A stretch of DNA of 64,000 bases from an uncultured Ruminococcus sp. (GTDB lineage Bacteria; Bacillota; Clostridia; Oscillospirales; Ruminococcaceae): positions 7,766-71,765 of the forward strand of contig CALESG010000110.1 in NCBI GenBank assembly GCA_937907215.1. The letters are read 5' to 3'. Each line of letters starts with the position of its first letter. Position 1 is the first letter of the stretch. Both the position numbers and the translations under genes were made by a program. Positions 9,175 to 17,979 of the stretch are shown piece after piece. The notes under the pieces were generated by a model. The model was not told where the DNA came from, did no database searches, and worked only from the letters and a program-made list of their open reading frames with translations.

Positions 9175-9915
9175 TTACATCATAAGACCGCCGGATATTT
9201 CAATAGTTTGACCTGTTACATAACTTGCATCTTTTGAACAAAGGAATGAAACAACACTGGCAATCTCTTCCGGCAAACCATAACGCTTCATTGCAACAAG
9301 GCTAAGCATTTCCTTTTTCTGCTCTTCTGTAAGAACATCTGTCATAGGAGTTTTAATAAATCCGGGTGCTACAGCGTTTACTGTAATATTTCTTGAACCA
9401 AGTTCTTTAGCAGCAGTCTTTGTCATGCCTATAATAGCAGCCTTTGACGCAGAATAATTCATCTGTCCAGGATTGCCATAAAGACCTGCAACAGAAGCCA
9501 GACTTACAATACTGCCGTGCTTCTGACGGAGCATAACAGCACCAACGAGCTTTATCATATTAAATACGCTCTTCTGGTTTACTGCAATAACTGCATCATA
9601 TTGTTCTTCTGACATTCTAAGCAGCAAGCCGTCTTTTGTAATTCCAGCATTATTTACCAAAGCATCAATGCTGCCAAATGTACTCTTGACTGACTTTACC
9701 ATTTCGTCACACTGAGCATAATCTGCAACATTTGCTGCAAAAAGCTCTGCCTTCACCCCAAAGCTGCGGCAAGTTTCTGCAACCTTTTCTGCATTCGCTT
9801 TATCACCATCACTTGGAAAATGATTTATTGCAACATCATATCCATCTTTTGCAAGACGCTCTGCAATACACGCACCTATTCCCTGAGATGCACCTGTTAT
9901 GAGTGCTGTAGCCAT
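9175..9915 (-). CDS. fabG: 3-oxoacyl-[ACP] reductase
   Basis: NADPH-dependent short-chain dehydrogenase reducing 3-oxoacyl-ACP. The Rossmann motif TGASQGIG is at the N-terminus, followed by NNAG, SVAGLYGNPGQMNYSASK containing the YxxxK catalytic pair, and the C-terminal GQTIEISGGLMM. It is 246 residues, the standard length. It starts 19 bp after fabK, with AAGGGAG as ribosome site. Confidence 0.96.
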   Translation of the reverse strand: MATALITGASQGIGACIAERLAKDGYDVAINHFPSDGDKANAEKVAETCRSFGVKAELFAANVADYAQCDEMVKSVKSTFGSIDALVNNAGITKDGLLLRMSEEQYDAVIAVNQKSVFNMIKLVGAVMLRQKHGSIVSLASVAGLYGNPGQMNYSASKAAIIGMTKTAAKELGSRNITVNAVAPGFIKTPMTDVLTEEQKKEMLSLVAMKRYGLPEEIASVVSFLCSKDASYVTGQTIEISGGLMM

Positions 9916-9934
9916 TTATTTTTCTCCCTTCAAA

Positions 9935-10861
9935 TTATCTGCCCAAAAGCTTTTCAGCCTGTGACATCATTTCTTCTATTACATCTTTACATGGACGAAT
10001 ATCCTTTACCATGCCTGCGATAAGTCCGCAGAGGAATGAACCTTCGTCTACGTTGCCGTCTACAACAGCTTTACGCAGTGAACCTACTGTCAATGCTTCA
10101 AAATCCTCCGGAGGTGCAGCATTCTTCTCCATCTCCTGAAGTTTCTTTGTATACTTCGTCTTTACGCTGCGGCATGGGCTTCCGGAATAGAAACCTGTGA
10201 TCTGATTATCTGTATCCTTTGCTTTTAAGACAAGATTCTTATAGTTTTCGTGAATCTGACATTCTTCTGTTGCAAGGAATCTTGTACCTACTTGTACACC
10301 TTCTGCACCAAGCATAAATGACGCTGCAACTCCTCTGCCGTCTGCAATGCCTCCTGCTGCAATAACAGGAATATTAACTGCATCAACTACCTGAGGCACA
10401 AGACACATTGTAGTATTCATGCCGATATGTCCGCCTGATTCTGTGCCTTCTGCAATAACTGCATCTGCACCGCTGCGTTCCATACGCTTTGCAAGAGCAA
10501 CAGATGGAACTACAGGTATAACTTTAATGCCTGCTGCTTTCCAGCTTTCCATATACTTGCCCGGATTGCCGGCACCTGTTGTTATAAACGGAACTTTCTC
10601 ATCAATAACAAGCTGTGCTAAATCTTCAGCATTTGGACTCATAAGCATAATATTTACGCCAAAAGGCTTGTCACCAACTTTATCTCTACATATTCTTATC
10701 TGCTCACGAAGATAGTCAATAGGTGCACTGCCGCCTGCAATAATTCCACAACCGCCTGCATTTGTAACAGCTGCTGCAAGTGTACTTTCTGCTATCCATG
10801 CCATTCCGCCCTGAAAAAGCGGATATTTGCAGCCAAGCAACTCTGTGATTTTTGTTTTCAT
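9935..10861 (-). CDS. fabK: Enoyl-[ACP] reductase II (FMN-dependent)
   Basis: FMN/NADH enoyl reductase of the nitronate monooxygenase fold, which completes each elongation cycle in many Firmicutes that lack FabI. It is 308 residues. Signatures are PLFQGGMAWIAESTLAAAV at the N-terminus, EGTESGGHIG, IPVIAAGGIADGRG and GVQVGTRFLATEE. No FabI-type short-chain reductase is present in the cluster, so this is the likely enoyl reductase and would imply low sensitivity to FabI inhibitors (inference from the family). Confidence 0.95.
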   Translation of the reverse strand: MKTKITELLGCKYPLFQGGMAWIAESTLAAAVTNAGGCGIIAGGSAPIDYLREQIRICRDKVGDKPFGVNIMLMSPNAEDLAQLVIDEKVPFITTGAGNPGKYMESWKAAGIKVIPVVPSVALAKRMERSGADAVIAEGTESGGHIGMNTTMCLVPQVVDAVNIPVIAAGGIADGRGVAASFMLGAEGVQVGTRFLATEECQIHENYKNLVLKAKDTDNQITGFYSGSPCRSVKTKYTKKLQEMEKNAAPPEDFEALTVGSLRKAVVDGNVDEGSFLCGLIAGMVKDIRPCKDVIEEMMSQAEKLLGR

Positions 10862-10912
10862 AATATTTTCCTTTCTCCGTTATCGGATACTTTTACAGCC
10901 AATGTTTTAAAT

Positions 10913-11923
10913 TTAATATTCCATAATTATAGCCGCATAGGTAAGACCAGCACCGAAACCTACAAGACATATCTTATCGCCACGCTTTATCTCACCTGAA
11001 CGAACAGCCTCATCGAGTGCAATAGGGATAGACGCACTTGATGTATTTCCGTGCTGTTTAATATTAACAACGACTTTTTCCATAGGAAGTTTCAGATTTT
11101 TCATAGCAGTTTCAATAATTCTTATATTTGCCTGATGCGGTACTATTTTATCAAGACTGCCGAGTTCAAAGCCTATTTTATCAGCAGCAGCCTTTGCTGC
11201 CTTTGGCATTGCATGGGTCGCAAATCGATAAACTTCCTTGCCGTCCTGCTTCATGCCATGAGAATAGTTTCCTTCCGGTGCTGAGCTGAAATCGTGCCAT
11301 TCATATGACAGTTTTTCTTCGTCAACAAAAGGTGAATCAGGAAGTGCACTTTTTGCAAAAAGATACTTAGCACCTGTACCATCAGCACCAAGATGACTTG
11401 AATAAAGTGTATCTTCTTTGTATTCCACAACAGCAGCGGCTGCACCATCGCCAAACAGAATACATGATGAACGATCCTCATAGTTTGTGATACGTGACAA
11501 CTGTTCATTTGCAATAACCAGAGCATATTTTGAATCAGGCTCTGTTTTTAGAAAACGATGTGCCATATCCATAGCATACACAAATCCGGAACAAGCTGCA
11601 TTTAAGTCAAAGCAGGCTGCATTCACTGCACCCGTTTCACGCTGAATAATGCAAGACATAGACGGTGTACAGTAATCCTGTGTAATAGTTGTATCAATAA
11701 TAAGTGCGATCTCAGCCGGATCTATTCCAGCAGCATCAATTGCCGACTTTGCTGCCTCAGCACCCATATACCATGTAGGCTCTCCTGTTGCAACATGTCT
11801 TACGCTTATACCGGTACGTGTACGAATCCACTCATCATTCGTTTCAATAAATTTTGTAAGATCCTCATTTGTAAGCGTTCCATCCGGCGTAAAGCTGCCG
11901 GTTCCTAAAATGTGAAGGCCCAT
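10913..11923 (-). CDS. fabH: 3-oxoacyl-[ACP] synthase III
   Basis: Initiates fatty acid synthesis by condensing acyl-CoA with malonyl-ACP. It is 336 residues with the Cys in LNAACSGFVYAM, the His in VPHQANIRI and the Asn in GNTSSASIP. It is the first gene of the minus-strand fab/acc operon and has a clear promoter upstream (12027-12055). GGAGGAATTTTTCC precedes the start. Confidence 0.96.
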   Translation of the reverse strand: MGLHILGTGSFTPDGTLTNEDLTKFIETNDEWIRTRTGISVRHVATGEPTWYMGAEAAKSAIDAAGIDPAEIALIIDTTITQDYCTPSMSCIIQRETGAVNAACFDLNAACSGFVYAMDMAHRFLKTEPDSKYALVIANEQLSRITNYEDRSSCILFGDGAAAAVVEYKEDTLYSSHLGADGTGAKYLFAKSALPDSPFVDEEKLSYEWHDFSSAPEGNYSHGMKQDGKEVYRFATHAMPKAAKAAADKIGFELGSLDKIVPHQANIRIIETAMKNLKLPMEKVVVNIKQHGNTSSASIPIALDEAVRSGEIKRGDKICLVGFGAGLTYAAIIMEY

Positions 11924-12026
11924 GGAAAAATTCCTCCGTTCCTATTGTGTTTATTTTAATTTTGTGATATGATTAGAAAAGCAGAGATAACATAATACTC
12001 ATCTGCTGGAAATCATACACTCTTAT

Positions 12027-12055
12027 ATTATACAATATTTCGGTGACTTTTGCAA
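12027..12055 (-). promoter_or_regulatory. Sigma-A-type promoter for fabH operon
   Basis: On the minus strand TTGCAA (12050-12055) is separated by 17 bp from TATAAT (12027-12032). It reads into fabH about 100 bp downstream. No clear FapR- or FabT-like palindrome was recognised in the 255-bp fabH-fabD intergenic region. Confidence 0.75.
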
Positions 12056-12178
12056 TGACAAAGCGTGTTTTTTTATATAAACTCCAACAGCTTTATATAT
12101 TTTGTATATTCAAATACGTTTTTACAAAGTGATCATTAGCATAATTCACCAATGAAAGTGGAAAGGACTTACGTTTTT

Positions 12179-13087
12179 ATGACAATTTCTCTATTTTCAG
12201 GACAAGGCTCACAATTTATCGGAATGGGCATTGATCTCTTAAATGCAGACCCTTCTATCGGCTTTATTTATGACACAGCCTCAGATGTTCTAGGCTTCGA
12301 TCTTAAAAAAATCATATCTGAAAGCGATGCTGAAACACTTTCAAGAACAATTTACGCTCAGCCAGCCATTATGGCAACCTCTCTTGTATGCCTTGAGGCT
12401 GCAAAAAAGCGTGGCTTTGAATTTGAAGGTGTTGCCGGACATTCTCTTGGCGAATATGCTGCTATGGTCGCTTCCGGTATGCTGTCTTTAGAAGACGGAT
12501 TCCGTGTTATCAAAGCTCGTGCTGCTGCAATGGATAAAGCTGCACAAAATTCAGAAGGTTCAATGTGTGCTATTCTAAAAATGGCTCCGGCAGATGTGGA
12601 AAAACTCTGCGAAGAAATTGACGGCTATGTTGTGCCGGCAAACTATAACTCATCTGTTCAAACTGTAATTGCTGGTGAAAAGGCTGCTGTTGCCGCTGCC
12701 GCAGAAGCTGCTGCTGCTAAACGTGCAAGAGCCGTTCCGCTTGCTGTAGCAAGTGCATTCCACACAAAGATCATGCAGCCTGCCGCTGATGAATTTTATG
12801 AAATGGTAAAGAATGTTAAATTTAACGTTCCAAATGTTAAGTTCTATTCAAATGTACTTGGAACAGAACTTACTGACTTTTCTGATATACCTTCACTGCT
12901 GGCTAAACATATTGTATCACCTGTTCGTTTTACAGCAGAACTGGCTGCTATGCAGTCTGATGGATTTGATAGATTTATAGAATTCGGTCCAAAAAATGTT
13001 CTGACTGGTCTTGTTAAAAAGACGCTCAAGGATGTAACAGCTAAAAACTGCGAAAATTGCAGTACTCTTGAAGAGGTGATGTCATAA
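12179..13087 (+). CDS. fabD: Malonyl-CoA:ACP transacylase
   Basis: Loads malonyl groups on ACP. The ATG at 12179 (MTISLFSGQGSQ) fits the family N-terminus and has AAAGGA upstream, whereas an in-frame ATG at 12152 has no ribosome site. It is 302 residues. The active site GHSLGEYAA holds the catalytic Ser, and the downstream SAFHTKIM has the catalytic His. It is divergent from the other fab genes and overlaps aroE by 1 bp (TAATGA), so fatty acid and shikimate genes share a transcript here. Confidence 0.95.
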   Translation: MTISLFSGQGSQFIGMGIDLLNADPSIGFIYDTASDVLGFDLKKIISESDAETLSRTIYAQPAIMATSLVCLEAAKKRGFEFEGVAGHSLGEYAAMVASGMLSLEDGFRVIKARAAAMDKAAQNSEGSMCAILKMAPADVEKLCEEIDGYVVPANYNSSVQTVIAGEKAAVAAAAEAAAAKRARAVPLAVASAFHTKIMQPAADEFYEMVKNVKFNVPNVKFYSNVLGTELTDFSDIPSLLAKHIVSPVRFTAELAAMQSDGFDRFIEFGPKNVLTGLVKKTLKDVTAKNCENCSTLEEVMS

Positions 13088-13947
13088 TGAATAAATACAT
13101 ACTTATAGGTCATCCTTTGGGTCACTCAATGTCACCTATGATCCATGAAAAACTTTTTGCAATAAAAGGCAGAAAAGCTGATTATAGCCTAGTAGAAATA
13201 ACTCCGGAAGAATTACATTTAAAAACTGATTTTTTAAGACAATTCAAGGGATTTAATATAACAATACCACACAAGCAAAATATTATTCCTCTGCTTGATG
13301 AAATAGGTGAATCTGCTGCAAGATATAACTCTGTAAACTGCGTTGTAAACGATGGCGGAAAGCTTATTGGATATAATACTGACTGTGACGGATTTATAAG
13401 AAGTGTAGAAAAATATCCCATGAATGGAAAAGTTCTTCTTGTAGGCTGCGGCGGTGTTGGCAGAATGATGGCAATTGAAGCTGCGAGAAGCGGTGCTGAT
13501 CTTACATTTGGCATACTGCCGTGTGATAAGGAAAGGGCAGCTATTCTTACAGAAGAGATACATATCATGAGTCCTGATACAAAGATAAAAACTGTTCTTA
13601 CATCAGACCTTGATGACAGCTTTGATGTTATACTAAACGCTACTCCGGCAGGAATGTATCCTAAGACAGAAACTTGTGCTGTAAGCGATTCTCTGATCGA
13701 AAAATGCAGCTATGTATTTGACGCTGTTTATAATCCTGTTGAAACTACACTCATGAGAAAGGCAAGGAGTTTTGGAAAAACTGCCAAGGGCGGAAGTGCA
13801 ATGCTGGTATTACAGGCTGTAAAGGCTCATGAACTTTGGGATAATGATTTCTATACTGAAGATCAGATAGATGAAATAATAACAGCAATGGAAAAGCAGG
13901 TAACAGAGCAATTCCCTGTAACTGTAAACGGAGGTGACCATAGGTGA
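13087..13947 (+). CDS. aroE: Shikimate dehydrogenase
   Basis: NADPH-dependent reduction of 3-dehydroshikimate in aromatic amino acid synthesis. It is 286 residues. The N-terminal substrate site IGHPLGHSMSP, the catalytic stretch FNITIPHK with its Lys, NTDCDGF, and the nucleotide-binding LVGCGGVGRM are all visible. The start overlaps the fabD stop by 1 bp, and the stop overlaps the GTG start of aroK. Confidence 0.95.
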   Translation: MNKYILIGHPLGHSMSPMIHEKLFAIKGRKADYSLVEITPEELHLKTDFLRQFKGFNITIPHKQNIIPLLDEIGESAARYNSVNCVVNDGGKLIGYNTDCDGFIRSVEKYPMNGKVLLVGCGGVGRMMAIEAARSGADLTFGILPCDKERAAILTEEIHIMSPDTKIKTVLTSDLDDSFDVILNATPAGMYPKTETCAVSDSLIEKCSYVFDAVYNPVETTLMRKARSFGKTAKGGSAMLVLQAVKAHELWDNDFYTEDQIDEIITAMEKQVTEQFPVTVNGGDHR

Positions 13948-14465
13948 CGATATTTCTTTGCGGCTTTATGGGCTGCGGAAAAACCACTGTCGGACACTCT
14001 CTTGCCAAAACTCTTGGCATTCCGCTCATTGATACAGATGAAGAAATCGTAAAACATGAGAGTATGAGCATACCTCAGATTTTTGAACAGAAGGGTGAAC
14101 CTTATTTCAGAAAAGTCGAAGCTGAAATAGTTTGCGGTCTTTGCTCAAAAAACGCAGTTATAGCTTGTGGCGGCGGTGCTATGTTAAACAATGATACTGC
14201 ATTAACTGTAAAAAACTCAGGAGCTTCTATAGTACTTCTTGACTTAAATTTTGAAGAATGTTATGCCAGAATAAAAGATGACCAAAACCGCCCTATAGTT
14301 CAGAAAAACACAAAGCAGCAGCTGAATGAAATATTTGATAATCGTTTAGGCGTATATCAAAACAATGCAACAGTATCTGTTAAGCTTTCATATGAACTTA
14401 CACCGGACGAATCAGCAAAACGCATTATTGAAATCTTAGGCATAAATGTGCCTACAGCTTGTTAA
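13944..14465 (+). CDS. aroK: Shikimate kinase
   Basis: Phosphorylates shikimate with ATP. It is 173 residues with Walker A GCGKTTVG near the N-terminus, the shikimate-binding DTDEEI and ACGGGAM, and the lid QNRP. It uses a GTG start overlapping the aroE stop (GTGA), with GGAGGTGA immediately upstream, so it is translationally coupled. Confidence 0.95.
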   Translation: MTIFLCGFMGCGKTTVGHSLAKTLGIPLIDTDEEIVKHESMSIPQIFEQKGEPYFRKVEAEIVCGLCSKNAVIACGGGAMLNNDTALTVKNSGASIVLLDLNFEECYARIKDDQNRPIVQKNTKQQLNEIFDNRLGVYQNNATVSVKLSYELTPDESAKRIIEILGINVPTAC

Positions 14466-14477
14466 ACAGGAGATAAA

Positions 14478-15623
14478 ATGAAAATATATAATGCAGTGAT
14501 ATATACTATGACCGACAAAGGCATTATCGACAGAGGATTTGTATCTGTTGAAAATGGAAAAATATCTGAGGTTTCCAGCGGATACCCTGATAATATTTCC
14601 GTAGAAGATATTGACGCAGAAGGCAGTATACTTCTACCTGGTTTTATTGATGCACACACTCACCTTGGCATTTTAGAAAACGGACTTGATTTTGAAGGAG
14701 ATGACTGCAACGAAGCATCCGATCCATTCACTCCACAAATGAGAGCTATCGATGGCGTAAACCCTTTGGATTTCTGCTTTGAAGAAGCCAGACGGAGCGG
14801 TGTTACTGCTGTTATGACTTCTCCGGGCAGTGCAAATGCCTGCGGCGGTTCTATGCTTGTTATGAAAACTATGGGCGTTTGTGCCGATGATATGGCAATA
14901 GCTACAGCGGGAATTAAATTTGCTCTTGGCGAAAATCCAAAGAATGTATACAATAACAGAGATGAAGCACCTAAAACAAGAATGGCTACAGCGGCAATCA
15001 TACGTGAAGGACTTTATAAGGCTAAGCGTTATCTTTCCGATTGCGAAACAGCTGATGATGATACTGAACTTCCGGATTATGATGCTAAATGTGAATCGCT
15101 TATTCCACTTCTAAAAGGTGATATGAAAGCTCATTTTCACTGTCATCGTGCTGATGATATATGCACCGCTATACGTATTGCAAAGGAATTTCACCTTGAC
15201 GCTGTAATCGTTCACGGAACAGAGGCACATCTTATTCCTGAAATAATAAAAAGAGCCGACATTCCGGTAATATGCGGACCTACTCTTTGCGACAGATGCA
15301 AGCCTGAGATGAAAAATCTCACTATAAACAATCCGGCAATTCTGAAAAAAAATGGAATTCAAACAGCTATATGCACTGACCATACTGTTATACCGGTGCA
15401 GTATTTGTCTACTTGTGCTGCTCTTGCTGTAAAAGGCGGAATGTCAACAGAAGACGCACTTTACAGCATAACAATGGGAGCATCAAAAATCCTTGGAACT
15501 GAAAAACACATCGGATGTATAGCAAAAGGAATGGACGCTGATCTTCAGCTGTACAGAAAAAATCCGCTTGACCTAACAGAAGATCCTTGGCTAGTAATGA
15601 TAGACGGAAAGGAGTGCTTCTGA
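14478..15623 (+). CDS. Amidohydrolase-family metal-dependent hydrolase
   Basis: Metal-dependent hydrolase of the imidazolonepropionase/dihydroorotase-like superfamily. It is 381 residues. Metal-ligand motifs are visible in order: GFIDAHTHLG near residue 60, HFHCHRADD near 220, HGTEAH near 245 and CTDHTVIP near 295. The substrate is not predictable from sequence; related proteins are often annotated only as amidohydrolases. AGGAGATAAA lies 12 bp after the aroK stop, so it is probably co-transcribed with fabD-aroE-aroK. Only 2 bp separate it from the following membrane protein gene. Confidence 0.85.
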   Translation: MKIYNAVIYTMTDKGIIDRGFVSVENGKISEVSSGYPDNISVEDIDAEGSILLPGFIDAHTHLGILENGLDFEGDDCNEASDPFTPQMRAIDGVNPLDFCFEEARRSGVTAVMTSPGSANACGGSMLVMKTMGVCADDMAIATAGIKFALGENPKNVYNNRDEAPKTRMATAAIIREGLYKAKRYLSDCETADDDTELPDYDAKCESLIPLLKGDMKAHFHCHRADDICTAIRIAKEFHLDAVIVHGTEAHLIPEIIKRADIPVICGPTLCDRCKPEMKNLTINNPAILKKNGIQTAICTDHTVIPVQYLSTCAALAVKGGMSTEDALYSITMGASKILGTEKHIGCIAKGMDADLQLYRKNPLDLTEDPWLVMIDGKECF

Positions 15624-15625
15624 TA

Positions 15626-16114
15626 ATGGATATAGACGAAGAAATGAAAAAGATGGAAGATGAAATAAAAGCGGAAAAACAAAAGAACAAAAACAAAAAA
15701 ACAACATCATCCACCTACTCACCAAGCGTAGAAAAGAAAAAAACAAATCCACTTCTTGAATTTTTAATAGGCTTTGTAATGCTTGGCGGCGGTATTTACT
15801 GGGTTCTTAACTCATTTGTTGTATCCTTTTCATGGGGTAGTATATGGAGCAGTTTCGGTATGAGTCCGGCTCTTTCAACTGGTCTTATGCTAATACCACT
15901 CTTTGTGGGAATAGGTCTTGCGTTTTTCATGGAGAAAAAAGCTCTGCCGGGTGCTGTGATAGCCCTTGGAGTGCTTATAATTCTTATAACACTGCTCACA
16001 AGCGTTCGATTTAGACCACTTTCAGCTTCATTATGGCAATATATAGTCATGTTTGGCATGATTGCTGCCGGAACAGGTCTTCTTGCAAAGTCACTTTTTA
16101 AAAAAAGTGAATAA
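15626..16114 (+). CDS. Small four-helix membrane protein, function unknown
   Basis: It is 162 residues. The start at 15626 is 2 bp after the amidohydrolase stop, with GGAG upstream. The N-terminal 45 residues are highly charged (Glu/Lys-rich, probably cytoplasmic). Four hydrophobic segments follow: around LEFLIGFVMLGGGIYWVL, LMLIPLFVGIGLAFF, AVIALGVLIILITLL and IVMFGMIAAGTGLL. No enzyme motif was recognised. Its place at the end of the fabD-aroEK unit suggests a membrane housekeeping role, but this is a weak inference. Confidence 0.75.
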   Translation: MDIDEEMKKMEDEIKAEKQKNKNKKTTSSTYSPSVEKKKTNPLLEFLIGFVMLGGGIYWVLNSFVVSFSWGSIWSSFGMSPALSTGLMLIPLFVGIGLAFFMEKKALPGAVIALGVLIILITLLTSVRFRPLSASLWQYIVMFGMIAAGTGLLAKSLFKKSE

Positions 16115-16150
16115 AAACTGGTATTATTCAGAAAAAAATCAAAAAAAGTA

Positions 16151-16179
16151 TTCCCATATGAAAAAATATGTGATATAAT
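16151..16179 (+). promoter_or_regulatory. Promoter for ilvE
   Basis: TTCCCA (16151-16156), a 17-bp spacer, then TATAAT (16174-16179), about 65 bp before the ilvE start. No T-box or leader peptide was found in the intervening sequence. Confidence 0.65.
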
Positions 16180-16242
16180 GATTAAGTACAAAATTTGTGC
16201 AACAAATAATATTTTAATGTTTTATCAAGAGGTGTATATAAA

Positions 16243-17310
16243 ATGGAAATCAAAAAAACTCTTACAACAACACCTAAGGCTAAGCCTACAGATGAAAGCA
16301 AGCTTGGCTTTGGCCACGTTTTTACTGACCATATGCTGGTTATGCCTTATGATACTGGCAAGGGCTGGCATGATCCAGAAATCATTCCTTATGGCAATCT
16401 TTCATTAAGTCCGGCTGCAATGTGTTTGCATTATGGTCAGACAGTATTTGAAGGTATGAAGGCTTATCGTGCTGCTGATGATTCTATCCAGCTTTTCCGT
16501 CCTGAGGAAAACTTTAAAAGACTTAATAAGTCAAATGAGCGTCTTGTTATTCCGGAACTTCCTGTTGACCTTGCTATGCAGTGCTTAAAGGAACTCCTTG
16601 AAGTTGATAAGGATTGGGTTCCACATATGGACGGCACTTCACTCTACATTCGTCCATTTATAATTGCAGCTGACCCATTCCTTGGCGTACGTCCTGGCGA
16701 CCAGTATTTGTTCATTATCATTCTCAGTCCATCTGGTGCATATTATGCTTCCGGTTTGAATCCTGTAAATATTTACGTTGAAGATAAGTATGTTCGTGCC
16801 GTAAGAGGTGGTATGGGCTTTGCTAAGACAGGCGGCAACTATGCAGCTTCTCTCCACAGCCAAGATGATGCTCACAAAATCAATTACTCACAGGTTCTGT
16901 GGCTTGACGGCGTAGAACAGAAGTATATTGAAGAAGTTGGTGCTATGAATATCTTCTTCGTTATTGACGGTGAAATAGTTACACCATCACTTGAAACAGG
17001 TTCTATTCTGGGCGGTATCACAAGAAAGTCTACAATAGAACTTTGTAAGAGCTGGGGTATGAAGGTTTCTGAAAAACGTATAACTATTCAAGAAGTTGCA
17101 GAGGCCTATGATGCAGGTAAGCTTGATGAAGTATTTGGTACTGGTACAGCTGCCGTTATTTCTCCTGTTGGTCATCTCAAGTGGGAAGACAAGGTAATGG
17201 AGATCAATGATAATAAGATCGGCCCTATTTCTCAGAAGATCTATGATACCCTTACAGGTATTCAGTGGGGTAAGGTTGAGGACACATTCGGCTGGACTCA
17301 AAAGCTCTAA
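16243..17310 (+). CDS. ilvE: Branched-chain amino acid aminotransferase
   Basis: PLP-dependent transamination of Leu, Ile and Val. It is 355 residues, the long group-II form. The PLP lysine is in [14 protein letters not shown] near residue 195. Other family marks are [19 protein letters not shown] and [14 protein letters not shown]. The ribosome site AGAGGTG precedes the ATG. It is monocistronic, with its own promoter and a hairpin immediately after it. Confidence 0.95.
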   Translation: MEIKKTLTTTPKAKPTDESKLGFGHVFTDHMLVMPYDTGKGWHDPEIIPYGNLSLSPAAMCLHYGQTVFEGMKAYRAADDSIQLFRPEENFKRLNKSNERLVIPELPVDLAMQCLKELLEVDKDWVPHMDGTSLYIRPFIIAADPFLGVRPGDQYLFIIILSPSGAYYASGLNPVNIYVEDKYVRAVRGGMGFAKTGGNYAASLHSQDDAHKINYSQVLWLDGVEQKYIEEVGAMNIFFVIDGEIVTPSLETGSILGGITRKSTIELCKSWGMKVSEKRITIQEVAEAYDAGKLDEVFGTGTAAVISPVGHLKWEDKVMEINDNKIGPISQKIYDTLTGIQWGKVEDTFGWTQKL

Positions 17311-17345
17311 TATAAATTAAATTCAGGCTAAAAAATAAATATCAA

Positions 17346-17398
17346 ACAAATTGGCGTAAGGTTCAACTTAAAAAGTTTGAAACCTTACGCCGATTTGT
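17346..17398. terminator. Hairpin terminator after ilvE
   Basis: GGCGTAAGGTT (17353-17363) pairs with AACCTTACGCC (17381-17391), and the stem is extended by AACAAATT/GATTTGTT flanks. The T tract is weak. It lies between convergent genes and ends at the stop of the next minus-strand gene. Confidence 0.7.
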
Positions 17399-17670
17399 TA
17401 TTCCACGGAGTTGATCTGCTTTTCAGAATATTCAGATTGCTTTGCTGCATTCAATTTTTCAAGGTCATTTACAAGATAATCTGTACTGCGATATACACTT
17501 CTGTTTATTGGAGGCTCATATGTTACCTCAATATTTCCATCTGAATTCTTTTCCAAAATAAGCTTAAGATTTTTTGGAAGCCTTACTCCCCATCTTTTCT
17601 TAGTATACATTATACATCTATTTATCTCTTCGTCCGTAAAATTGCCGCACTTTATTTCCGTCTGCATCAT
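17398..17670 (-). CDS. Hypothetical protein, 90 residues
   Basis: A start at 17670 is chosen because AAAGGTG is spaced 9 bp before ATGATG; the frame is open further upstream but without a ribosome site. The predicted protein begins MMQTEIKCGNFTDEEINRC and has a basic centre (TKKRWGVRLPKNLKL) and a charged C-terminus. It has no signal peptide, membrane segment or recognised domain. The stop codon coincides with the ilvE hairpin. It is a single gene whose upstream region contains the repeat element at 17764. Confidence 0.6.
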   Translation of the reverse strand: MMQTEIKCGNFTDEEINRCIMYTKKRWGVRLPKNLKLILEKNSDGNIEVTYEPPINRSVYRSTDYLVNDLEKLNAAKQSEYSEKQINSVE

Positions 17671-17763
17671 TATAAAAAACACCTTTCTTAATTTTAATAA
17701 TATAATAACACAACGCCGGTCTAAATATATTGACAAATAATGAATTTATAAAAAATTTGCGTA

Positions 17764-17930
17764 TTAGAACCTGTCTTCATAAGATCAGTGTGCGGATTTT
17801 CGAGCATAATTTGGGCGATTACAAGAAAAAATTCGCAGGCATACTTACGTGCAGCAAGGATTTTTGACACAGCAAACGGAAAGGTTTGCCGAAAAGACGT
17901 GTGCTGCATCTTGTGAAGGCAGGTTCTTAA
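17764..17930. repeat. Palindromic MITE-like element, copy A2
   Basis: It is 167 bp. The left end TTAGAACCTGTCTTCATAAG and the right end (read backwards TTAAGAACCTGCCTTCACAA) form imperfect terminal inverted repeats extending about 45 bp inward. It shares GTGCGGATTTTCGAGCATAA with copy A1. It has no coding capacity and lies between a divergent pair of genes just upstream of the P-type ATPase gene. Confidence 0.82.
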
Positions 17931-17979
17931 ACCAATATCTGCTGCATACCATTTTTTTAAAGAGATGGAGGTGTTTTTT

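Noticed and set aside
16115..16242. T-box or amino acid riboswitch ahead of ilvE (also checked before proB and asnB)
   Set aside because: No T-box core sequence, specifier hairpin or terminator was found. Leaders are too short or unstructured.
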